Shown: positions 54,466-64,000 of the stretch, one piece after another
How positions within the stretch are numbered: position 1 is the stretch's first letter
Layout: every line of letters begins with the position of its first letter
NCBI RefSeq assembly: GCF_014650715.1
Contig: NZ_BMVM01000019.1
Span: forward strand, 62,001-126,000
DNA: 64,000 nt
From: Streptomyces bluensis
GTDB lineage: Bacteria > Actinomycetota > Actinomycetes > Streptomycetales > Streptomycetaceae
Reading direction: 5' to 3'
Notes under the pieces: model-generated
Told to the model about the DNA's origin: nothing
Databases searched by the model: none
Seen by the model: the letters and a program-made list of their open reading frames with translations, nothing else
Program-made: the position numbers and the translations under genes

Positions 54466-54621
54466 TCAGAGCGGCAGGTCGTCCGGCAGTACCCGGAATG
54501 CCTTGTGGCGGCCCAACGGCCGTACCGCGCGGAAACCTCGTCGGTCGAGGGTGAGGATCGCCTCGGTGTCGTAGTCGGCGGCGAGGGCCACGTTCACAGC
54601 GCCGGCGAGGTCCAGGTCCAG
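54466..54621 (-). pseudogene. C-terminal fragment of a PIN-domain toxin
   Basis: The last 51 residues of a frame ending at 54466 read LDLDLAGAVNVALAADYDTE, then AILTLDRRGFRAVRPLGRHK and LPDDLPL. This matches the C-terminal third of VapC PIN domains (D-A-x-N-V-x-L-A-x-x-Y-x-T...L-T-L-D-x-R-x-F-R-A-V-R). The upstream part of the frame is unrelated Arg/Gly-rich sequence and no antitoxin is present, so it is a remnant. Confidence 0.6.
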
Positions 54622-54792
54622 CCCGCCACCACGGACACGGACAGACTGAGGAGCTCCCCGGTGGTCCTCTGTGATCTCCGGCGTGCGGGTCATGAGGCGG
54701 CCGTCGCCGCGCTGGGGTGGTCCCGGCCACGCGTTGTCGGGGACCGGACGCCGAGCGCGTCGCGTTCCTTCCACGCAGCGGAACGAAACAGG

Positions 54793-54835
54793 GCAGGGGC
54801 CCCCTCAAGGCCGGGCGGATTCCGGGGGCCCCTGC
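54793..54835. terminator. Hairpin downstream of the DUF3455 gene
   Basis: GCAGGGGCCCCC (54793-54804) pairs with GGGGGCCCCTGC (54824-54835) across a 19-nt loop. It lies 17 nt past the DUF3455 stop on the minus strand. Confidence 0.75.
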
Positions 54836-54852
54836 TGTCGCGCGTTACCGCG

Positions 54853-55404
54853 TCACTTGGCGGGCTTGTAGAAGGCGTAGGTGGCGGAGTAGGGAACGCT
54901 GATCTGGTCGGTACCGGTGCAGGCCGTGGTGGGGGCCACACCGCCGCGGGTGTTGAGGCGCTGGATGTAGGAGACGTCGGCGAAGACCCCGGCGCCGCGC
55001 GTGGCGGTGGACTGCAGGAGGAGTTCGGGGATGGTGCCGGTCTTGGGGGAGGTGGCGACGGCGGAGGCGTTGACGGCGCTGCCGTCCACCGTGGACACCC
55101 AGACAGGGCCGCGGGAGTGGAGGGCGACGGGGCGGCGCGAAGGGTCGTTCTTGGCCCAGAGGGTGGCGGCGGGCTCCAGCAGCTTCCAGGCGCCGTCGGT
55201 GCAGGCGTAGGTCTGGACGCCCTCGGCCGAGAGGACGCCGGTGAGCCGGTTGCCGTCGGGGACCTTCAGCGCGGCGGGAGCGTCGACGCCGCTGCGGGCG
55301 GGCTGCGAGGCCGCGGCCTGGCCGACCGTCGCGCTCAGGAGGGCACCGGAGGTCACGGCGGCGAGAGCCGTGGTGGTGAGGATGAGACGCTTGGTGAGCT
55401 TCAT
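54853..55404 (-). CDS. Secreted DUF3455 protein
   Basis: The protein is 183 aa with a Sec signal (MKLTKRLILTTTALAAVTSG...ASQPARS). The mature part matches DUF3455: P-D-G-N-R-L, GVQTYACTDGAWKLLEPAAT, HSRGPVWVSTVDGSAVNAS, then T-I-P-E-L-L-L-Q-S-T and FADVSYIQRLNTRGGVAP. Two Cys may pair. The function of the family is unknown; it is widespread as a secreted single-domain protein in bacteria and fungi. The 98-bp G-rich spacer upstream separates it from the SGNH hydrolase gene and contains a repeated GGGGCCCGGTGGCC. Confidence 0.88.
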   Translation of the reverse strand: MKLTKRLILTTTALAAVTSGALLSATVGQAAASQPARSGVDAPAALKVPDGNRLTGVLSAEGVQTYACTDGAWKLLEPAATLWAKNDPSRRPVALHSRGPVWVSTVDGSAVNASAVATSPKTGTIPELLLQSTATRGAGVFADVSYIQRLNTRGGVAPTTACTGTDQISVPYSATYAFYKPAK

Positions 55405-55501
55405 GGGGGTGTCTCCAAGAGATTTCTGAATGACTTGGCGGGGGCCCGGTGGCCAGGGGCCCGGTGGCCCCGGGCCGGGGCCAGGGGCTGGGGGCCGGGG
55501 G

Positions 55502-56305
55502 TCAGCCCCAGGTGCTGCTGAGCTTCGCGGCGTAGCCCTTCTGGTAACCCGCCGCGTTGGGGTGGAAGACCTCCGTCAGCCGGGACAGGTCGACACCGTT
55601 GATCCACGGATCGGAACCGCAGGCCTCGTGGCCGTTGAACTGGTTCCGCATGTCGATGAAGTAGACGCTTGAGGAGATCGACGCGGCGAGGGTGCCCTCC
55701 GCCAGGGCGTCGGCCATCCCGTTCATGGAGGTGCGCTTGGCGGCGCTGAGGTCGATCGCGCCGCACGAACCGGTCGGGGAGATCGTCCGCGGGTAGCCGA
55801 GGACGAGGACCAGGGCATGCGGCGCACGGGCCTTGATGTCCTTGTACAGCCCGCCGAGTTCCGTCACCAGCTGGTTCCTGGCGTAGTGCGACATCCAGTT
55901 CGTGGCCGTCGCGCAGTAGCTGTCGCTCTGGGTGAGGCACGCCTGGACGACCGAGGCGAACTGGGCGTCGTTGCCGCCCACGGTGAGGGTGACGAGGCTG
56001 GTCTTCTCACTCAGGGCGGACAACTGGTCGTTCCGGACGTCCGCGATGGTCGCACCGCTGCACGTGACGTCCTTCAGCGCGTACTTGGGGTGGGCGGCCG
56101 CGTACAGCCGCGGATAGCTGGTGGGGCTCCGCAGACAGTCGCCGCTGGAGGCGTCGTACGGGGCCGCGCCGACCCCGGACGCGTACGAGTCGCCGAGCGC
56201 GACGTACTCCGCTTCGGTTGCCGCCTGTGCGGGGGCGCCGGAGGCGGCCCCCAGGCCGGCGAACGCCAATAAGGCCGCGGCGACAACCGATGTCAGTCTT
56301 CGCAT
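55502..56305 (-). CDS. Secreted SGNH/GDSL lipase-esterase
   Basis: The protein is 267 aa with a Sec signal ending near AQA (residue 28). It shows SGNH blocks: Y-V-A-L-G-D-S-Y-A-S-G (Ser nucleophile), D-V-T-C-S-G-A-T (Gly), T-V-G-G-N-D-A (Asn) and F-H-P-N-A-A-G-Y (His, with preceding acidic residue). Six cysteines match the disulphides of Streptomyces extracellular lipases/esterases of this family (S. rimosus/S. coelicolor SGNH type). It acts outside the cell on ester substrates. Confidence 0.93.
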   Translation of the reverse strand: MRRLTSVVAAALLAFAGLGAASGAPAQAATEAEYVALGDSYASGVGAAPYDASSGDCLRSPTSYPRLYAAAHPKYALKDVTCSGATIADVRNDQLSALSEKTSLVTLTVGGNDAQFASVVQACLTQSDSYCATATNWMSHYARNQLVTELGGLYKDIKARAPHALVLVLGYPRTISPTGSCGAIDLSAAKRTSMNGMADALAEGTLAASISSSVYFIDMRNQFNGHEACGSDPWINGVDLSRLTEVFHPNAAGYQKGYAAKLSSTWG

Positions 56306-56542
56306 TGCTTCCTTGTGCTTCCTTCTGGATCAGGGCGCCCGAAATCGACGGGCGAGGATCGTGCAGCGTCGTGCCGGTCGAGCCGTTCCGGCGACCGACA
56401 CGACGCGCACTGACAGAGAGGGTTCGAAGACGGTCTTGGTTGCTCGGGGCGGGCCGGCGGATCAGCCGCCCGGCCGCCTGCCCCGGGGTTTGCTCGCCGC
56501 CAACGCCCGGCGAGCGCGAGGCAGGATCCCTACTCTTCAGGG

Positions 56543-58096
56543 GTGCTCTCATACGACGAGTTGACTTCACCGGAGCGTGAGCTGTGGGATGCGTTCCCCG
56601 AGGGACGCCACGTGGACCTGCGCACGGGCGTGCCCGAGGACGACCGTGTCTGCGAGGGTGGGCATTGGGGTCCCGGGCGGACGGTTCGGGCCGCCGTGAT
56701 CGTGGCACTCCTTCAGGGCGCGAACACCGCGCAGCCGGGCGCCGTCGCGTGTCTGAGTCTCGCCGGGGCGCGGATATCCGGGCACCTCAACCTGGCCGGC
56801 GCACAGATCGCTCACGCCTTCTGGCTGCGGGACTGCTGGTTCGAGGAAGGCGTGGACCTCTCCGGAGCGTCGACCCAGTCGATTGCGATCGTGGGCAGCC
56901 GGGTGCCGGGCGTCGAAGCCGGCTTGATCCGTATCGAGGGGCGCCTCGACCTGCGGCGCTCCCGCGTGGAAAGCGGCTCTGTCTCGCCGTACCACCGCAG
57001 GCTCACCGCCTTGTCGCTCATCAACGCCCACGTGAGCGGTGCCGTGAGCCTCAACGGCGCCGAAATCACCGCACCCGGGGAATGGGCGGTGTCCGCCGGC
57101 GGACTGGTCGCGGAGGGCGGCGTCTACTGCGTGGACGGATTCGTCGCGCACGGTGAAGTCCGTCTCATGGGGGCACAACTGCCAGGCGGACTGCACATGC
57201 GGGGCGCACTGCTGGAACACCCCGGCCGACGCGGGGTGGCGCTCGCCCTGGACAACGCCGTGGCCTCGACGCTCGACTTCTCCGACGGGTTCAGCGCGGA
57301 CGGGACCGTACGACTGCGGGGCGCCCGGATCTCGGACCTGACCTTTGAAGGAGCCGTCCTGAACGGGCCGCCCGACGGCCACGGCCCGTCACTGGAAGCA
57401 GTACTGATGCAGGCCGTCGACTTCGACTTCACGCTCGCGCGGCCGCCGTCCGGCATCGTGGACCTGCGGGGCGCTCAGGTGTCCTATCTCCACGACAGCG
57501 ACCGCAGCTGGCCGGACGTGGTGGAGCTGGACGGCTTCGTCTACGGCTCCATCAAGGTGGACGAGGCGGGCGAGCGTCAGGAGGCAGTGGGGCCGCGGCA
57601 CTCCGTGGCCCGCCGTGTGGCGTGGATACGACGCAGCCCGCGCTACAACCCCCAGCCCTATGAGCAGTTGGCGAGCTGGTACCGGAAGGCAGGCCATGAC
57701 GACGATGCCCGCCGCGTGCTCCTGGCCAAACAGCGCCATCGGCGTCGCACTCTGCCCCCGGCCGCACGAGCGTGGGGCCATCTGCTCGATGCGACCGTCG
57801 GCTACGGCTACCGCCCCTGGCTGGCCGGCGTCTGGCTCCTCGCGCTGACCTTGCTGGGAGCAGTGTCCTTCGGCACTCACTCCCCCAACCCGGCCAAACA
57901 GGGCGAAGGCACCCCGTTCCAGCCGCTCGTCTACACCCTCGACCTCCTGATCCCCATCGGTGGTCTGGGGCAGCGCGCGGCCTGGTACTGGTCGAGCGAC
58001 AGCCTGCAATGGCTGGCCTACTCGCTGATCGCCCTCGGCTGGGTGCTGACGACCGCCGTCATCGCGGGTGTCACCCGCACCCTGCAGAAGAACTAG
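56543..58096 (+). CDS. Membrane protein with pentapeptide-like beta-solenoid
   Basis: The protein is 517 aa (ATG/GTG 56543). Residues 70-330 contain irregular repeats of the A-x-[LI]-x-G/A type (LSLAGARISGHLNLAGAQIA; LRGARISDLTFEGAVL) typical of right-handed beta-solenoids. The C-terminal 120 residues include a basic linker (YEQLASWYRKAGHDDDARRV) and two hydrophobic segments (WLAGVWLLALTLLGAVSFG; LIALGWVLTTAVIAGVT). Relatives are annotated membrane-associated oxidoreductase, but no redox motif is visible here. There is no signal peptide, so the solenoid is probably cytoplasmic. Confidence 0.8.
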   Translation: MLSYDELTSPERELWDAFPEGRHVDLRTGVPEDDRVCEGGHWGPGRTVRAAVIVALLQGANTAQPGAVACLSLAGARISGHLNLAGAQIAHAFWLRDCWFEEGVDLSGASTQSIAIVGSRVPGVEAGLIRIEGRLDLRRSRVESGSVSPYHRRLTALSLINAHVSGAVSLNGAEITAPGEWAVSAGGLVAEGGVYCVDGFVAHGEVRLMGAQLPGGLHMRGALLEHPGRRGVALALDNAVASTLDFSDGFSADGTVRLRGARISDLTFEGAVLNGPPDGHGPSLEAVLMQAVDFDFTLARPPSGIVDLRGAQVSYLHDSDRSWPDVVELDGFVYGSIKVDEAGERQEAVGPRHSVARRVAWIRRSPRYNPQPYEQLASWYRKAGHDDDARRVLLAKQRHRRRTLPPAARAWGHLLDATVGYGYRPWLAGVWLLALTLLGAVSFGTHSPNPAKQGEGTPFQPLVYTLDLLIPIGGLGQRAAWYWSSDSLQWLAYSLIALGWVLTTAVIAGVTRTLQKN

Positions 58097-58175
58097 TACA
58101 ACGGCCTGGCGACGGTTCAACCAGTGGCCGTGGCGACGGGGCGCACCCGCTGCGCCAACGGGCCGGGCTGCCGGG

Positions 58176-59666
58176 CTACCGGCCGACCGCAGCCGCATCC
58201 GGACGCGGTGCCCCGGGCACGGCCGGCGCGGCAGGCCGGTTGCGTGCCAGCATGATCGCGGGCACCGCGGCGAGGACGAAGAGCACTCCCGCCATCGCGA
58301 CGTAGAGGTACACGCCGGTCGCCGTGCTCACCGGGGCACCGTCGGCAGAGGTCCCGGGAACAAGGGTCGCTTTGAGCACCTCGCCCCCGGCGATGTTGAA
58401 GACGACCGAGCCGAGGGCGAGTACGACCGACACCAGACCGGCGATCGTGCCCTGCCGTTCGGGCGCTTCGAGGCTGGTCGCCAGGTTGTAGCCGGAGGCG
58501 CCGATCGCGCCTGCGGCCATGCCGAGCGCGGCGCCGCAGGCGATCGCCGGCGGGAGCGCTGACACGCCCGCCAGCATCGCGAAGGTCGCCACTGTGCCGA
58601 CGGCGATGCCGCCGAGGAGGGGCAGTGCGGGACCGAACCGCCCCGCGATCCATCCGGCGCACATTCCGCCGACGACGATGCCGAGATTGGGCGTGGCGAG
58701 CAGCACCGCAACCGCCTCTCCGTCGCCCAGCCCGTAACCGAGCCCCAGGTCGGGGGGCACCTGGGCGATGATGCTCGTCAGTTGCAGCATGCTCCGGAAG
58801 GAGCCTGCTGCCAGTACCAGGGCCAGCAGCGTCAGCAGGATCGGGCGGCTGAGAGCCCGGATGTCGATGATGGGTTCGTCGACCCGCAGCGCGAGGAACG
58901 CCCAGCCGGCCAACGCGGCGGCACCGGCCGCCAGCAGCGCGACCATGCCGCCGGACAGCCATCCGAGGTCGCTCCCGAGGCTGGTGTAGGCGAGCACCGC
59001 GCCGAGGCCGCCGCCGAGCAGGAGCGCCCCGCGCACGTCGATCCGGCCGGTGCTGCGGATCGGCGACTCAGGGATGAAGGAACGCACGAAGAGCGCGGCG
59101 GCCGCGGCGAGCAGCGCCGCCACGACGAACACGCTCCGGTAGCCGAACGCATCGATGACCGGCTTCATCAGGAACGGCTCGATGATCCCGACGACCGACG
59201 AGCCGGACGTCACGAGCCCGACCACGGCCATCGCCACCCGCGGGGTGCAGATCTGGCGTGCGAGGGCCACCGTGAGGAAGACCGCGGCGAAGGCGGTGCC
59301 TTGAAGGAAGCGCCCCACCAGGAAAATCCAGACGTTGGGGGCGGCGAGGCAGACCAGCGCTCCGGTACAGGCGAGGAGCAGCGTGCCGATGAGTATCCGG
59401 CGCTTGCCGAAGATGTCGGAACTCTTCGCGAGCAGCGGCGACCAGATGGCGCCGGCCAGTAACGCGCTCGCATTGAGCCACGCGGCCTGGTCGGTGTCGA
59501 AATGCTCCAGTAACTGGGGCAGGACCATCATGGGCGAGCCGATGACCACGTCGGCCAGGACGTTGGCGAGGGTGAGGACGGCCGCCCAGAGGATGAGCCG
59601 CTTACTCCAGCGGTGCTCTTGGGCGCCGGGGGCTGCGGGCTCGGTCTTTTCCAGCGTGTCTTTCAC
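58176..59666 (-). CDS. MFS drug exporter (DHA2-type), module B
   Basis: The protein is 496 aa from GTG 59666 with GGAGAG 8 nt upstream. About 14 TM helices; motif A is LLAKSSDIFGKRRILIGTLL. It is a paralogue of the module A exporter throughout. Codons 52 and 69 are TTA (complements of 59511-59513 and 59460-59462), unlike its paralogue, so its translation should be bldA-dependent. It is separated from the module B monooxygenase by a 212-bp spacer with palindromic repeats rather than overlapped with it. Confidence 0.92.
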   Translation of the reverse strand: MKDTLEKTEPAAPGAQEHRWSKRLILWAAVLTLANVLADVVIGSPMMVLPQLLEHFDTDQAAWLNASALLAGAIWSPLLAKSSDIFGKRRILIGTLLLACTGALVCLAAPNVWIFLVGRFLQGTAFAAVFLTVALARQICTPRVAMAVVGLVTSGSSVVGIIEPFLMKPVIDAFGYRSVFVVAALLAAAAALFVRSFIPESPIRSTGRIDVRGALLLGGGLGAVLAYTSLGSDLGWLSGGMVALLAAGAAALAGWAFLALRVDEPIIDIRALSRPILLTLLALVLAAGSFRSMLQLTSIIAQVPPDLGLGYGLGDGEAVAVLLATPNLGIVVGGMCAGWIAGRFGPALPLLGGIAVGTVATFAMLAGVSALPPAIACGAALGMAAGAIGASGYNLATSLEAPERQGTIAGLVSVVLALGSVVFNIAGGEVLKATLVPGTSADGAPVSTATGVYLYVAMAGVLFVLAAVPAIMLARNRPAAPAVPGAPRPDAAAVGR

Positions 59667-59803
59667 TACGCGTTCTCTCCAGGGAATGGGGGGGGTGAGG
59701 TCCCGGCGAGCGGCACGCCCCGTGGGCGGCGCGGTCGGCGCGGGTTGCCGGTTGAACCGGCTTTGGTGGTCTGCTGAGGGCTGTTGGGTGTTGTCCGCGT
59801 GAA

Positions 59804-59859
59804 GCCGGGGGAACCCGGTTATGCCGGGGAATCCGGTTATGCCGGGGGAACCCGGTTGC
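59804..59859. repeat. Three tandem 18-19 bp palindromic units
   Basis: GCCGGGGGAACCCGGTTAT and variants start at 59804, 59823 and 59841 in the 212-bp spacer between the monooxygenase stop and the exporter start. Each unit can form a small hairpin, so the set may act as a processing or attenuating structure between the two genes of module B. The function is inferred. Confidence 0.7.
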
Positions 59860-59878
59860 CCGACGCTTTGCGCCGGGT

Positions 59879-61048
<1,170 letters not shown>

Positions 61049-61217
61049 GTGTGCCCTCCAGGTTTCGCTGAGGTGGGTGTGCGATCGGATCGGCCCCCCG
61101 GTTCACCGCTCGCCGCTCGCTGCTCGCTGCTCGCCGGTCAGGCAGGCGAACCCGCGGAGCAGTGCGGCCGGAGGGCATGCCGCTGCCGCGGCCACACACC
61201 AACTAAAGAAACAAACT

Positions 61218-61232
61218 GTCGCTTTTAGCGAC
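61218..61232. promoter_or_regulatory. Perfect palindrome, operator candidate for the module B TetR
   Basis: GTCGCTTTTAGCGAC has 6-bp perfect arms and a TTT centre. It lies in the AT-rich part of the gap between the divergent monooxygenase (start 61048) and TetR (start 61315), close to A-rich sequence at 61205-61216 that could be promoter DNA. Confidence 0.6.
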
Positions 61233-61314
61233 CCTACTTACCACCGGCTTGCTCCGCAACGCCGCGCCTGGCAAGAATCGGCACCCGAGCAGAGAACAGG
61301 AGGTGAGCGCGGCG

Positions 61315-61923
61315 ATGGCCAACGGCACCACCGACCGGCCGCCCGCGCGGCGCCCCGGTGGACGCAACGCGCGGGTGAGAGCGCAGATCCTCGCCGCGAC
61401 CGTCGAGCTCGTGGCGCGCGACGGCATCGCGGGCTTCCGCTACGAGGAGGTCGCCGAGGTCGCCGGCGTGCACAAGACCAGCGTCTACCGCAATTGGCCC
61501 GACCGTGAGGAGCTGGTGGTCGAGGCCCTGCTGAGCTACGCCGAGGATCTCGCCTCGGTCGCCGACACCGGCGACATCCACCGGGACCTGGTGGACTTCC
61601 TGCTGGCCCTCGCCGGGGGCCTGGAAACGCCGTTCGGCCGGACGCTCGAACAGGCCATCCAGCCCGCGGGCCAAAGCCCCACCGTCCGGCAGGCGTTGAC
61701 CAGGATCCTCGACCAGCGCGTCTCCGCCATGCGGCGGCGGGTGGACTCCGCTGTCGACCGGGGCGAGCTCCCCCCGGTCGACAGCTCCTTCCTCGGCGAG
61801 ATGATCTCCGGCCCAGTGCGCCTCATCGTCAACCGCGGCATGCGCCCGTTCACCCGCGCGGACGCGGAGCGCATCGTCGGCGTGGTGCTCGCCGGCATCC
61901 GGGCCACGGCACCGCACGTCTGA
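61315..61923 (+). CDS. TetR-family regulator, module B
   Basis: The protein is 202 aa from ATG 61315; AGGAGGTGA lies about 8 nt upstream, which rules out the longer frame to 61249. The HTH is at about 20-66 (RAQILAATVELVARDGIAGF, then YEEVAEVAGVHKTSVYRNWP, D-R-E-E-L-V). The C-terminal region resembles the TetR_C_11/16 type (GGLETPFGRTLEQAIQPAGQ). It is divergent from the module B monooxygenase and presumed to control it via the 61218 palindrome. Confidence 0.93.
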   Translation: MANGTTDRPPARRPGGRNARVRAQILAATVELVARDGIAGFRYEEVAEVAGVHKTSVYRNWPDREELVVEALLSYAEDLASVADTGDIHRDLVDFLLALAGGLETPFGRTLEQAIQPAGQSPTVRQALTRILDQRVSAMRRRVDSAVDRGELPPVDSSFLGEMISGPVRLIVNRGMRPFTRADAERIVGVVLAGIRATAPHV

Positions 61924-62038
61924 GCACGAGCACCCCGCCTTCCTCGGCGACGTACGTCCGCAGGTCGTGGCGGACGTTGCCGACCAGGCCGGATGGCGAA
62001 ACGCTGCCGGAGTACCGGGTGCGATGCGACACCGTGTC

Positions 62039-62401
62039 CTATGCGGTGCCGGGACCGTCGAGGAATCGAAGCAGCACGGCGGCCTCCGCACGGAGCTGCC
62101 CGGCTCGGTCAGCGTGCGCCGGCGCAGTCAACTGCGCTGCGGCCTCCAGTCGCTCGGCAGCCTCGGCACGCACGACGTCCACCACATCGCGCTCGCTCAG
62201 CTCACGCCGAGTTGCTTCGGTGGCGCCGACACCAACCGGTGACTGCTCAAGGGCCGGGCTGCGGAGCTCAACGTCGTCCACGGGCACTGCCTCAGCGTTG
62301 TCCAGCGCAGCAAGCGTTGAGCGCAGGGCGCTCACCGCGGCCTTGTCACGGGAGCGCATCGCTTCCGGCAGTGCTTGACGCATACGAAGACGCAAAGACA
62401 T
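62039..62401 (-). CDS. GatB/YqeY-domain protein
   Basis: The protein is 120 aa from ATG 62401: MSLRLRMRQALPEAMRSRDK, then AAVSALRSTLAALDNAEAVP. The N-terminal helices match the YqeY family (L-R-x-x-L-x-x-A-M-K/R-x-R-D-x-x-x-x-S-A-L-R-x-x-L-x-A-I/L-x-N-A-E). It lacks the usual full C-terminal part of 150-aa YqeY proteins but keeps a helical end (ERLEAAAQLTAPAHADRAGQ). The family is related to the tail of GatB and may bind tRNA; its role is not established. It is convergent with the TetR gene. Confidence 0.8.
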   Translation of the reverse strand: MSLRLRMRQALPEAMRSRDKAAVSALRSTLAALDNAEAVPVDDVELRSPALEQSPVGVGATEATRRELSERDVVDVVRAEAAERLEAAAQLTAPAHADRAGQLRAEAAVLLRFLDGPGTA

Positions 62402-62597
62402 GCCGGTGACCTTACGGCGGCGCCCCGGGACCCACAACGCCATATATGTGCGGCGCCGGACTTCCCGCCGGCTGGCGCTTCGCCCTCGGCAGGATCGCGA
62501 AGCCGGACCGGACCACTGGCGCTCAAACAACCCGACGAGCGCGAGCAGTTGGGCCTGCACCACGCGGATCTCGCCGTCCTGTGATCAGCTTTGGGAC

Positions 62598-63062
62598 GTG
62601 GAGACCATCATCGCCAGTGCCATAGCGGTCCTTGGAACCCTGCTCGGCTCGGGCATCACGCTGGCGGTTCAGCAGCGCACCACCGACAGAAGCCACGAGT
62701 TCACCCGCCGTGAGAAACTCCGGCAGGAACGGCTCGACGCCTACTCCTCCTACGCCGGCGCGCTGCTCAACTACCGCCGCTGCCTGGTGCACCTGTGGTT
62801 CTGCGAGAACGAAGAGCCGCCGCCCGAAGACCCCGACGCCGTCCGGATCCGCGCATACGACCTGCGCTCAGGCGCGCAAGAGGCACTGTTCCGGGTGCAG
62901 ATGCTCACGGATGACGAGACGCTGAGCCAGACCGCGGAGACCGTACTCGCCGATGTCACGGCCCTGGCCAAGACGGAGACCAGGACCGAACTCGACCAGC
63001 GCAGAGTACGGACCCGCGACGACATCAACCGACTCGTCCGGGCAGCCAAGCGACATCTCTGA
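62598..63062 (+). CDS. Small membrane-anchored helical protein
   Basis: The protein is 154 aa from GTG 62598 (VETIIASAIAVLGTLLGSGI). A single N-terminal TM helix spans about 4-24, followed by a cytoplasmic helical domain (FTRREKLRQERLDAYSSYAG; LRSGAQEALFRVQMLTDDET). There are no enzymatic motifs. Proteins with this layout are common in Streptomyces and unassigned. The upstream frame to 62400 lacks the hydrophobic start. Confidence 0.7.
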   Translation: METIIASAIAVLGTLLGSGITLAVQQRTTDRSHEFTRREKLRQERLDAYSSYAGALLNYRRCLVHLWFCENEEPPPEDPDAVRIRAYDLRSGAQEALFRVQMLTDDETLSQTAETVLADVTALAKTETRTELDQRRVRTRDDINRLVRAAKRHL

Positions 63063-63405
63063 GGCGACCGCCTGCGGACAGAGCACCTGCGACGGCCGTG
63101 AGTGAGTCTCACTGAGGGGCTTCGTCCAGACCTCGCGGTGTCCGGTCCCGGGCGCACCCGGCTCGCCAAGTCCGTGCACGACGCGGGATGGTCCGCGTTC
63201 GCCGGCACGCCGATAAGACGGGCACACGGGCCCGCACAGCGCGATGAAGCAGGAACCCCCCGGAGGGGGGCGGACGACCCAGGCCGGAATTCCTGGACTT
63301 TAGGCTGGGGAGCACGTCAACCTGATGACCGCTACTGGACTGTGGACGGGCCCGGACCGGCCTGAACTGGTCGACGAGACGCGGATGTGCGAAAGGTAAC
63401 CGGCG
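63063..63405. other. Intergenic region before a kinase gene
   Basis: This 343-bp spacer has no gene that I can support. An element TAGGCT at 63303-63308, about 98 bp before the kinase start, could be part of a promoter, but no good -35 was identified. Confidence 0.4.
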
Positions 63406-64000
63406 ATGTCGCTGAGCCCCGAGGGTACGGATGCGGAGTCCATGGGGTCGATAGGCGGCTATGAGCTGATCGACCGGCTCGGCAGCGGCGGCATGGGCGT
63501 CGTCTACCTGGCCCGCGCGGCCTCGGGACGGCAGGTCGCGGTCAAGCTCATCCACGCGCCGTACGCACGGGACGAGGAGTTCCGGGTCCGTTTCCGGCAG
63601 GAGGTCGCCGCGGCCCGCCGGGTGAGCGGGGCGTTCACCGCGCCGGTCGTGGACGCCGATCCGGACGCCGAACAGCCGTGGATGGCGACACTGTACGTCC
63701 CCGGCCGCACCCTGTCGGAGACGGTGACCAAGGAAGGCCCGCTGGGCGGACGGGAGTTGCGCACCCTGGGGCTGGGGCTCGTCGAGGCGCTGCGGGACAT
63801 CCACCAGGCGGGCCTGGTGCACCGGGACCTGAAGCCGAGCAACGTCCTGATGGCCGAGGACGGGCCGCGCGTCATCGACTTCGGCATCTCGCGCGCCACC
63901 GACAACCAGGCCCTCACCGTGACCGGGCGGCTGATCGGCACCCCGCCCTTCATGTCCCCGGAGCAGTTCGCCACACCACGGGACGTCACCGCGGCCTCGG
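63406..64000 (+). CDS. Ser/Thr protein kinase, N-terminal part (cut by window end)
   Basis: 198 codons are present from ATG 63406, with GAAAGG upstream. Kinase motifs: GSGGMGVVYLARA glycine loop, VAVKLIHA (ATP Lys), LVHRDLKPSNVLM, VIDFGISRA and GTPPFMSPEQFATP. It is close to the kinase at 43162 in the catalytic domain. The C-terminal part, including any TM or sensor region, lies beyond the window. Confidence 0.93.
   Translation, partial: MSLSPEGTDAESMGSIGGYELIDRLGSGGMGVVYLARAASGRQVAVKLIHAPYARDEEFRVRFRQEVAAARRVSGAFTAPVVDADPDAEQPWMATLYVPGRTLSETVTKEGPLGGRELRTLGLGLVEALRDIHQAGLVHRDLKPSNVLMAEDGPRVIDFGISRATDNQALTVTGRLIGTPPFMSPEQFATPRDVTAAS

Overview
The window is chromosomal DNA from a Streptomyces-type actinomycete. 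Evidence: very high G+C with strong third-position bias, frequent GTG/TTG starts, long Pro/Ala-rich proteins, lipoproteins, Ser/Thr kinases, nSTAND-WD40 and LuxR/TetR regulators, and a few rare TTA leucine codons of the kind that place genes under bldA tRNA control. No rRNA, tRNA, CRISPR array or insertion sequence was recognised.

Layout. Position 1-2.2 kb: the tail of an upstream gene, a secreted beta-sandwich protein, and a PIN-toxin remnant. Position 2.2-26.5 kb: a contractile injection system (CIS/eCIS, phage-tail-like) locus, almost all on the minus strand. Read in transcription order it has a LuxR regulator, a TolB-like/CARDB exported protein, a DUF4255 tail-terminator protein, an AAA+ ATPase, a DUF4157 (eCIS core) candidate effector, sheath, tube 1, a 163-aa protein, a 52-aa DUF6760-like protein, a 1009-aa Pro-rich repeat protein, tube 2, LysM hub adaptor, VgrG-like spike, PAAR tip, gp25, a gpJ/gp6-like baseplate protein, a gpI-like tail protein and a zinc-ribbon/TM/glycan-binding membrane protein. 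A divergent single-TM protein (25.1-26.5 kb) flanks the regulator. There is no recognisable tail-fibre gene and only one sheath gene, which fits the cytoplasmic CIS known from Streptomyces better than a secreted, fibre-targeted particle. Many of the genes overlap by 1-4 nt.

Position 27-34 kb: a lipoprotein, a 1281-aa HTH-nSTAND-WD40 protein and two membrane proteins; two intergenic inverted repeats of identical geometry link the first two. Position 34-40 kb: hypothetical proteins, a broken patatin gene coupled to an aconitase, and a YceI protein. Position 40-45 kb: a secreted M15-like peptidase, a DUF4232 lipoprotein, an XRE membrane protein and a Ser/Thr kinase. Position 45-50 kb: a large LuxR-type ATPase regulator and a MoxR-VWA pair.

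Position 50-62 kb: two modules of the same design (MFS exporter, FAD monooxygenase, divergent TetR regulator), separated by a PIN remnant, DUF3455, SGNH hydrolase and pentapeptide-like membrane genes. The exporters are clear paralogues while the monooxygenases belong to different subtypes. Each module has a candidate operator palindrome and at least one TTA codon. Position 62-64 kb: a GatB/YqeY-like gene, a small membrane protein and the start of a second Ser/Thr kinase cut by the window edge.
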